NCBI RefSeq assembly: GCF_900589395.1
Contig: NZ_UUIS01000001.1
Span: 184,603-248,602 of the forward strand
Source: Pseudomonas viridiflava
Lineage (GTDB): Bacteria; Pseudomonadota; Gammaproteobacteria; Pseudomonadales; Pseudomonadaceae
Direction of reading: 5' to 3'
Length of the DNA stretch: 64,000 nt
Position 1 is the first letter of the stretch; each line of letters opens with the position of its first letter. Made by a program: the position numbers and the translations under genes. This document shows positions 58,431 through 64,000 of this stretch, one piece after another. The notes beneath the pieces are model-generated. The model saw nothing but the letters and a program-made list of their open reading frames with translations. It was not told the DNA's origin and ran no database searches.

Positions 58431-58891
58431 ACGCCGACTTTCGTATCCTGATCATTGATGATCAACGCCCCAATCTGGAACTGATGGAACACTTGCTGGC
58501 CCGCGAAGGGTTGCACAACGTACTGAGCAGCAGCGAGCCGCTGCGTACCCTGGACCTGTTCAACGGCTTCGAGCCGGACCTGGTGATCCTGGACCTGCAC
58601 ATGCCCCAGTTCGATGGTTTTGCCGTGCTCGAGCAACTGAACCGCCGCATCCCTGCCAACGACTACCTGCCCATCCTGGTACTGACGGCCGACGCGACCC
58701 GCGACACCCGCCTGCGAGCCCTGGCGCTGGGGGCCCGGGACTTCATCAGCAAGCCCCTGGATGCACTGGAAACGATGCTGCGCATCTGGAACCTGCTGGA
58801 AACACGAGCCTTGTACAAACGGCTGCGGCAACTGGTGCCGCCCGAGTCGATCGAGTTGCTGCGCCAGCACACCGCACCAACGCCGTCTTGA
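58427..58891 (+). CDS. Stand-alone receiver-domain response regulator
   Basis: The 154-residue product is a complete receiver domain (RILIIDDQRPNLELM, phospho-Asp in LVILDLHMPQFDG, LTADA, ISKPLD) with a short helical tail (RALYKRLRQLVPPES) and no DNA-binding domain. The tail resembles the linker in RpfG-like proteins but lacks the HD-GYP domain. It overlaps the hybrid kinase by four bases and probably acts through protein contact or as a phosphate relay or sink. Confidence 0.9.
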   Translation: MNADFRILIIDDQRPNLELMEHLLAREGLHNVLSSSEPLRTLDLFNGFEPDLVILDLHMPQFDGFAVLEQLNRRIPANDYLPILVLTADATRDTRLRALALGARDFISKPLDALETMLRIWNLLETRALYKRLRQLVPPESIELLRQHTAPTPS

Positions 58892-58900
58892 GGGGCCGGC

Positions 58901-59332
58901 CTATTTGATCAGTACGACCGGTACTGGCGCATCATGAATCACGCGATTGGCCACTGAACCCAGCAGCAAGCCGCCGAAGCTGCCCAGGCCACGCGTGCCC
59001 ATCACCACGGTGTCGCATTCGAGCTTCTTGACCATAACGACAATCTGTTCGGCGACATTGCCCAGGTCCATGTGCACCTGGTGAGCAACACCCCGGGCAT
59101 TGAGCAATGCGCTGGCCTGTTCGATCACGTCTCGGGCCGAGTTGAACAAACCAGCCTTGACGCCCTCGATCATGTCCGGCGCCAGATAATCGCTGTAGGC
59201 AATCGGACTGGACTGCACATTGAGCACATGAATCTCCAGCGGCCGGGTCATCTGCCCGGTCAGGTCGATGACATAGTTCAGTGCATGCAGGGCATGGACC
59301 GAACCATCGAAAGGAACCAGAACCTTGTGCAT
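58901..59332 (-). CDS. Universal stress protein UspA family
   Basis: The start at 59332 gives 143 residues (MHKVLVPFDGSVHAL). The ATP-binding motif G-2X-G-9X-G-S is present as GTRGLGSFGGLLLGS, so this is the nucleotide-binding UspFG/MJ0577 type. Such proteins in Pseudomonas often respond to low oxygen, but I see no Anr box upstream. It is convergent with the response regulator gene, ten bases apart. Confidence 0.92.
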   Translation of the reverse strand: MHKVLVPFDGSVHALHALNYVIDLTGQMTRPLEIHVLNVQSSPIAYSDYLAPDMIEGVKAGLFNSARDVIEQASALLNARGVAHQVHMDLGNVAEQIVVMVKKLECDTVVMGTRGLGSFGGLLLGSVANRVIHDAPVPVVLIK

Positions 59333-59650
59333 GACTGCTCTCCTGCAAATGGGTATGTGATGAACATAGCCATCGCAGAGGCAATCGGCCAGTGCGATCG
59401 CTCGCTGTGTTGACCCACGGCAAGCCACCCTCTTCTTTCACGCCAATGAATCCCTCATGCCTTATGCACTGGCAATGACAGGCGCTTGCAAAGGAGGGAT
59501 ATGACGCACAGGCAAATGAAATTCGGGGTGGTATTAAACCGGTTCAGGACCCAGGCGCTGCCGGCCAGCCATGGTGCAGCCAGGAGAATGGCTGGTCAGA
59601 CTGCACCGTCAGTGGTTGCGCACGCCTCAGGAGCCGCCTGTGGCAGGCGG
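59333..59650. other. Intergenic region with two hairpins, usp / dusA
   Basis: CCAGCCAT (59565-59572) pairs with ATGGCTGG (59588-59595), and AGCCGCCTG (59632-59640) pairs with CAGGCGGCT (59644-59652) around TGG. The second hairpin overlaps the dusA TAG stop and has no T-run after it, so it is a poor intrinsic terminator. No gene is supported. Confidence 0.45.
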
Positions 59651-60667
59651 CTAACGCCCCTCGAGCAACTTCGCAGCCTGGTCAAGCAGCGCCAGGGGAC
59701 TTTCAGCCTTGTGAATGTCCACCGACAACAACTGCCGAAAGCGCCGGGCGCCCGCAAATCCCTGGGCCAGGCCCAGCACATGCCGGGTGATGTGGTGCAT
59801 GTTGCCGCCGCGGCCAATGTAGTCGGCAATGTAGGGGCGCAAAGCGGCCAAGGCGTCGGCGCGACTGATCGGTGGCTGGCTTGAGCCGAACAATTGGCTG
59901 TCCACTGCGGCCAGCAGATAAGGATTGTGGTAAGCCTCGCGCCCCAGCATGACGCCATCGAATACCTGCAAGTGCTCACGGCAGTCGTCCAGGGTCTTGA
60001 TGCCGCCATTGAGAATGATCTCAAGGTCCGGAAAGTCTGCCTTCAGGCGCGCGGCCACGTCGTAGCGCAATGGCGGGATATCACGGTTTTCCTTGGGCGA
60101 GAGCCCCTCGAGAATCGCAATGCGGGCATGCACGGTAAAACTGCGGCATCCGGCTTCGCGCACCTGGCCGACGAAATCGCACAACTGCTCGTAAGTGTCA
60201 CGGCCGTTGATGCCGATACGGTGCTTGACCGTGACCGGAATACTCACCGCATCAAGCATGGCCTTGACGCACTCGCTGACCAGCGTCGGGTGCCCCATCA
60301 GGCAGGCACCGATCATGTTGTTCTGCACCCGGTCACTGGGGCAGCCGACATTGAGGTTGACCTCGTCATACCCCGCCGCTTCGGCCAGCCTGGCACAAGC
60401 GGCCAGATCGGCAGGATTGCTGCCGCCCAATTGCAGGGCCAGGGGATGCTCGGTTTCATCGTGCCCCAGAAAACGCTCCTGGTCGCCATGCAGCACGGCA
60501 CCGGTCGTCACCATCTCGGTGTACAGCAAAGCGTTTTTCGACAGCAGGCGCAGGAAGAAACGGCAGTGGCGGTCCGTCCAATCCATCATCGGCGCCACGG
60601 AGAACCGGCGCGACAGCGCAGGCCTTGTGGGCTGGGGGTTTGGGGCAATATCGGGTGGCATTTTCAT
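59651..60667 (-). CDS. dusA: tRNA-dihydrouridine(20/20a) synthase DusA
   Basis: This is an FMN-dependent enzyme reducing U20/U20a in the tRNA D-loop. The 338-residue protein has FSVAPMMDWTDRHCRFFLRL (flavin-binding), the catalytic cysteine in VGCPSDRVQNNMIG, RHRIGINGRD-type motif (VKHRIGINGRDTYEQL) and LNGGIKTLDDC, all DusA-like. It is the second Dus gene in this window. The neighbours Imm11-like, LysE, tal and rssC follow P. aeruginosa order in part (dusA, tal, rssC). Confidence 0.94.
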   Translation of the reverse strand: MKMPPDIAPNPQPTRPALSRRFSVAPMMDWTDRHCRFFLRLLSKNALLYTEMVTTGAVLHGDQERFLGHDETEHPLALQLGGSNPADLAACARLAEAAGYDEVNLNVGCPSDRVQNNMIGACLMGHPTLVSECVKAMLDAVSIPVTVKHRIGINGRDTYEQLCDFVGQVREAGCRSFTVHARIAILEGLSPKENRDIPPLRYDVAARLKADFPDLEIILNGGIKTLDDCREHLQVFDGVMLGREAYHNPYLLAAVDSQLFGSSQPPISRADALAALRPYIADYIGRGGNMHHITRHVLGLAQGFAGARRFRQLLSVDIHKAESPLALLDQAAKLLEGR

Positions 60668-61095
60668 TGGTCGGTTTTTAGCACTTTCGGGGCGTTTTCA
60701 GCGGTTTCTTCGGCGCAGCGGCTACACGCAGCCACGGTTGTCAGCCATCCAGTCATCAAGACCAGGAGGCATCACAGCACGTCAAGACAAGCACACCTGC
60801 TCGGCCACATCACACCGCTCAGGGTCAATCGCGACGGTCGAGCAGTCTATCAGGAAAGCCAGGCGTTCGACGGCAAGCGGTTGGTACCTCTGCGGCCATG
60901 CACCGCTTCCAGGTTCAATTCTGGATTGATCCCAGCCGAGGGATGAGTGAGCATGCCGGCTGGATAGGCTCACTTAGGTTGCGTTTTACCGAGCACGATC
61001 TTGAGCGGGTTGTATTCGTGGGTGTTGGCTATCAGCGCTTGCCCACACAGATGCGGGCATCAAAGGTGCTTGTTCAACCTGTCAGCCGAGGCAGC
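60668..61095. other. Gene-poor region upstream of the Imm11-like gene
   Basis: Several overlapping short open frames exist, but none has a recognisable product or a convincing start. A minus-strand stretch ending at 60970 reads ...YNPLKIVLGKTQPK-stop for 29 codons, which is too short to call. This may be decayed coding DNA. Confidence 0.3.
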
Positions 61096-61695
61096 ATGCA
61101 GTACTACATTCTTCGTCACGAAGATTTGCAGGGCCGGGTCATTGATGGTGATGTCACCTTCATTCCTGCCCTTGCGGATTACTATCAAGTGGGTAGAGAC
61201 CTGATACCGGCCGGGACCCGTGTGATCCTTGAGCTGGACCGCTGCGTGAAAAAACTCGAGGCCGATTTCTTTCTGACGACCTGCGGGGCATTCTTCGTGT
61301 CGCAAGCCATGAAGAACCTGCTGGACCTGCACAGCCATGACCTGGACCTTTTACCGGCAGACACACGTTACGCCAGCGGAAACGCCACGCAACACCGCTA
61401 TTTTCTGGTTCACGCCCGCCACAACACGGCCTGCGTTGATTACCTGAATTCAGAGTACTCGGGCAAGTCCATGATTCTGGACAGACTTGCCCGTGGCGAG
61501 CTCTCGGCCGATTACAAAGTCAGGGGAATAAAAAAGCTTTGCATCACGATGAACGAAGGCGTGGCGCCGGACTTTTTCTTTGTCGATAACATCCTGTGGA
61601 TTGACCCGCTGATTTCCGAGACCGTTGTGAATGCCGCCAAAAGCCTCCGGTTGCGGCTGAACGTCGAAAAGATCTGTCAGCCCCAGCCCACCTGA
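61096..61695 (+). CDS. Imm11-like (DUF1629) orphan protein
   Basis: The ATG at 61096 (GAGG 4 bases upstream) gives 199 residues beginning MQYYILRHEDLQGRVIDGDV. The C-terminal pattern GVAPDFFFVDNILWIDPLIS followed by SETVVNAAKSLRLRLNV resembles Imm11-family immunity proteins, which neutralise toxins of polymorphic toxin systems. No toxin, Rhs or secretion gene is adjacent. The frame runs 66 codons further up, but that part is not similar in style. An unrelated domain of the same general type is possible. Confidence 0.55.
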   Translation: MQYYILRHEDLQGRVIDGDVTFIPALADYYQVGRDLIPAGTRVILELDRCVKKLEADFFLTTCGAFFVSQAMKNLLDLHSHDLDLLPADTRYASGNATQHRYFLVHARHNTACVDYLNSEYSGKSMILDRLARGELSADYKVRGIKKLCITMNEGVAPDFFFVDNILWIDPLISETVVNAAKSLRLRLNVEKICQPQPT

Positions 61696-61743
61696 TGGAG
61701 AAACCCGCTTGCCATGTTCTGCGTGAATCGGCGGCTCAACAGG

Positions 61744-62385
61744 CTACCGACGTGCCTCCATCATCATGCGCACCGCCAGCCCGGCCAGTACCGTGCCCAT
61801 CAACCAGCGCTGCACCACTTGCCACAGTGGCCGACCGGCCAGGAACACCGCAATGGAACCGGCCATCACTGCGATGATCGCATTGACGCTCACACTGACG
61901 AGGATCTGGGTCGAGCCCAGGATCAGCGATTGCAGCAGCACGCTGCCGTGACCTTCAGGCTGGATGAATTGCGGCAGCAGCGACAGGTACATGACCGCGA
62001 TCTTCGGGTTCAACAGGTTGGTGACAAACCCCATCATCAGCAGTTTGCGCGGGCTGTCCTTGGGCAGGTCGCGCACCTGAAACGGTGAACGGCCGCCGGG
62101 TTTGACTGCTTGCCAGGCCAGGTACAAGAGGTAGAGCGCACCGCCGATGCGCAACGTGTCATAGGCATAGGGCACGGCCATGACCAGCGCGGTGATGCCC
62201 ACCGCAGCACAGAGCATGTAGAAGACAAAACCCAACGCCACACCACCGAGCGAGATAAGTCCGGCCACGCGCCCCTGGCAGATTGAGCGCGAGATGAGAT
62301 AGACCATGTTCGGCCCGGGCGTGAGCACCATGCCCAAAGAGATCAGGGCGAAAGCCAACAGGCTGGAAACTTCGGGCATGGTCAT
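61744..62385 (-). CDS. LysE/RhtB-family amino acid exporter
   Basis: The 213-residue inner-membrane protein has six hydrophobic helices and the LysE/RhtB hallmarks LGMVLTPGPNMVYLISRSI near the N-terminus, VALGFVFYMLCAAVGITAL, and FVTNLLNPKIAVMYLSLLPQF. Members export amino acids or homoserine lactones; the substrate is unknown. A second in-frame ATG two codons in (MPEVSS) is an alternative start. It stands alone between the Imm11-like gene and talB. Confidence 0.88.
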   Translation of the reverse strand: MTMPEVSSLLAFALISLGMVLTPGPNMVYLISRSICQGRVAGLISLGGVALGFVFYMLCAAVGITALVMAVPYAYDTLRIGGALYLLYLAWQAVKPGGRSPFQVRDLPKDSPRKLLMMGFVTNLLNPKIAVMYLSLLPQFIQPEGHGSVLLQSLILGSTQILVSVSVNAIIAVMAGSIAVFLAGRPLWQVVQRWLMGTVLAGLAVRMMMEARR

Positions 62386-62666
62386 GCGTCCTTGATGAGT
62401 GTGCGTGCGGGAAGTCTACGACAAAGCATCGAGCACAGTGCCATGCCTGCGCATTTTTATAGTGGCCTGTGCCTGAATCGTCAGAAAGCCAGGCGTACAC
62501 TCGTTAACCCAGGCACGACGCACAAGCATCGGCACATTGCGGGAACAAGCCGTCGCCCTGAGGCTCAAACCCAGTCTGCATGGCGTGCAAGCGCCGCCAC
62601 GACCACACCCTTGAGCGGTCGACTACGCTCGGGTAATGTCACTCCACCAAAGGACAGAGCACACTC

Positions 62667-63593
62667 ATGACTTCCAAGCTGGAACAACTCAAAGAAATCA
62701 CCACCGTTGTGGCCGATACCGGCGACTTCGATGCCATCGCCCGCCTCAAGCCGGTCGACGCCACCACCAACCCTTCCCTGCTGCTCAAGGCAGCCTCCAG
62801 CGAAAGCAATGCAGCGCTGCTGGGTGAGGCGTTCAGTGGCAGCCAGGGCGACATCGGCCTGGCCTGCGACCGCTTTGCCGTGGCCATCGGCCGCAAGATC
62901 CTGGACGTCGTGCCAGGCCGGGTGTCCACCGAAGTCGACGCTCGCCTGTCTTTCGATACGCCGGCCCTGATCGAGCGCGGCCAGCGCCTGATCAACCTCT
63001 ATGAAGAAGCCGGTGTCGGTCGCGAGCGCATCCTGATCAAGCTGGCGTCAACCTGGGAAGGCATCCGCGCCGCCGAGACGCTCGAGAAACAGGGCATCCA
63101 GACCAACCTGACCCTGCTGTTCTCCTTTGCCCAGGCCGTGGCCTGTGCAGACGCCGGCGTGTTCCTGATCTCGCCCTTCGTGGGCCGCATCTACGACTGG
63201 TACAAGAAGTCCACCGGCCAGGAATACACCGGCGCTGAAGACCCGGGCGTGCAATCGGTGGCGCGCATCTACAACTATTACAAGGCCAACGGCTTCAATA
63301 CCGTGGTCATGGGCGCCAGTTTCCGCAACATCGGCCAGATCGAGCAACTGGCCGGTTGTGATCGCCTGACCATCAGCCCGGACCTGCTCAAGCAACTGGC
63401 TGAAGACCAGGGCACCCTGGAGCGCAAGCTGGTTCCGGGCCAGGCCGGCGAACCGCGTCAGAGCCTCAGTGAACGTGAATTCCGCTGGCTGTCCAATGAA
63501 GATGCCATGGCCACCGAGAAACTGGCCGAAGGCATCCGGCAATTTGCCCGTGACCAGGAAAAGCTCGAAGCCCTGCTCGCCGCGAAGGCCTGA
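62667..63593 (+). CDS. tal: Transaldolase
   Basis: This pentose-phosphate enzyme transfers a dihydroxyacetone unit between sedoheptulose 7-phosphate and glyceraldehyde 3-phosphate through a Schiff base. The 308 residues have [12 protein letters not shown] near the N-terminus (D31), the Schiff-base lysine K125 in RILIKLAST, and [16 protein letters not shown]. It is the classical TalB type (about 310 residues). An AAAGGACAG ribosome site lies upstream. Confidence 0.97.
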   Translation: MTSKLEQLKEITTVVADTGDFDAIARLKPVDATTNPSLLLKAASSESNAALLGEAFSGSQGDIGLACDRFAVAIGRKILDVVPGRVSTEVDARLSFDTPALIERGQRLINLYEEAGVGRERILIKLASTWEGIRAAETLEKQGIQTNLTLLFSFAQAVACADAGVFLISPFVGRIYDWYKKSTGQEYTGAEDPGVQSVARIYNYYKANGFNTVVMGASFRNIGQIEQLAGCDRLTISPDLLKQLAEDQGTLERKLVPGQAGEPRQSLSEREFRWLSNEDAMATEKLAEGIRQFARDQEKLEALLAAKA

Positions 63594-63598
63594 TGCAA

Positions 63599-63631
63599 AA
63601 AGGGCGATACCCAAACGGGTACCGCCCTTTC
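63599..63631. terminator. Bidirectional terminator between tal and rssC
   Basis: AAAGGGCGATACCC (63599-63612) pairs with GGGTACCGCCCTTT with one mismatch around AAAC. A-run and T-run ends suit both convergent genes. Confidence 0.85.
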
Positions 63632-63662
63632 TCATTGAGGCTGTGAAAGCGGTGTGTCGCTG

Positions 63663-64000
63663 TCAGCGCTGCCCTTCGAGCGCATTGACCAGGTCATGGA
63701 ACGCTTCGCGATTGGACTCGTTGAGCCCCATCAGAATCTTGTGGGCTTCCAGCACCTTGGCCTTGACCACTTCCTCACCCTGATCCTGCGATGGCAGGTC
63801 GGTAAGGCACTCCGGGCATGGCACCGGGTGGTCGACGATATTGAACACCTGATCGAAGCCCATCGACTGTAACAGCCGTGTGATGTCTTCGTGAGTGGTG
63901 ACTACGGTAGGCAGCAACCCGACCTTTTGCCGCGACAGGATCGAAAGCTTGGCCAGCAGGCCCAGCGTGGTGCTGTCGATGCTGCGCGTTTCGGTCAGGT
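63663..64000 (-). CDS. rssC: Anti-sigma factor antagonist (RssC-like STAS protein), 5' end outside window
   Basis: The open frame continues to the window edge, so only the C-terminal 112 codons are visible; a TTG at 63917 is internal. The in-frame sequence TETRSIDSTTLGLLAKL contains the phosphorylatable Ser/Thr context of STAS anti-anti-sigma factors (IDSTTLG). The C-terminal part (HPVPCPECLTDL, NREAFHDLVNALEG) is typical of the Pseudomonas RssC family, which works with RssB in RpoS control. The tal-rssC neighbourhood matches P. aeruginosa PA2796-PA2797, so rssB is expected just beyond the edge. Confidence 0.85.
   Translation of the reverse strand, partial: LTETRSIDSTTLGLLAKLSILSRQKVGLLPTVVTTHEDITRLLQSMGFDQVFNIVDHPVPCPECLTDLPSQDQGEEVVKAKVLEAHKILMGLNESNREAFHDLVNALEGQR

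Noticed and set aside
60782-60973. 63-codon minus-strand frame upstream of the Imm11-like gene
   Set aside because: The product has no recognisable motif and no clear ribosome site. It could be real but cannot be supported.
60970-61059. Minus-strand 29-codon stretch ending YNPLKIVLGKTQPK-stop
   Set aside because: It looks like a protein C-terminus but is preceded by a stop in frame. At most it is a fragment of a decayed gene.

Overview
The window is chromosomal DNA of a fluorescent Pseudomonas, most likely of the P. putida / P. fluorescens lineage. This rests on the sdhCDAB-sucAB cluster divergent from gltA, the asd-leuB-methyltransferase-leuD-leuC block, the gltX/tRNA-Glu/tRNA-Ala neighbourhood with uvrB and an aromatic aminotransferase, a complete eight-gene fpvGHJKCDEF-type pyoverdine iron-release operon, and dusA/tal/rssC at the right edge. 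It is GC-rich and densely packed. I see no insertion sequence, integrase, rRNA or CRISPR array.

Layout. 1-9.4 kb: TCA cycle genes. sdhC-D-A-B-sucA-sucB run on the minus strand and gltA runs divergently, each side with a good sigma-70 promoter. 9.4-15 kb: small envelope and regulatory genes (START-domain protein, YkgJ-type protein, lipoprotein, MocR-type regulator, and an operon of a periplasmic solute-binding protein with two lipoproteins, one OmpA-like). 15-19 kb: electron-transfer flavoprotein genes etfBA divergent from the ETF:quinone oxidoreductase gene, with a match to the PsrA operator between two face-to-face promoters. 19-26 kb: an AraC regulator with an alcohol dehydrogenase, then a D-galactonate operon (dgoK-A-D-T plus an IclR-type regulator). 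26-34 kb: an acyltransferase, then asd and leucine biosynthesis with a divergent LysR gene.

34-37.4 kb is the most unusual part. A 960-residue Ig-like repeat protein gene lies between the intact 3' end of the LysR gene and a second, decayed copy of that same 3' end. This looks like an insertion scar. 37.4-47 kb: a GGDEF/EAL protein, dusC, a thioesterase, four tRNA genes in a duplicated Ala-Glu unit, gltX, uvrB and an aminotransferase. 47-53.5 kb: the fpv operon, with a candidate ECF-sigma promoter. 53.5-59 kb: a signalling operon of four overlapping genes (NarL-type kinase and regulator, hybrid kinase, stand-alone receiver) divergent from a small secreted protein gene. 59-64 kb: a universal stress protein, dusA, an Imm11-like orphan, a LysE exporter, transaldolase and a partial rssC.

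Most genes are recognisable housekeeping or known accessory functions. The best candidates for something undescribed are the Ig-like repeat gene with its duplicated LysR tail, the four-gene phosphorelay operon and the orphan Imm11-like gene. Functional calls come from reading motifs in the translations. No database search was run.
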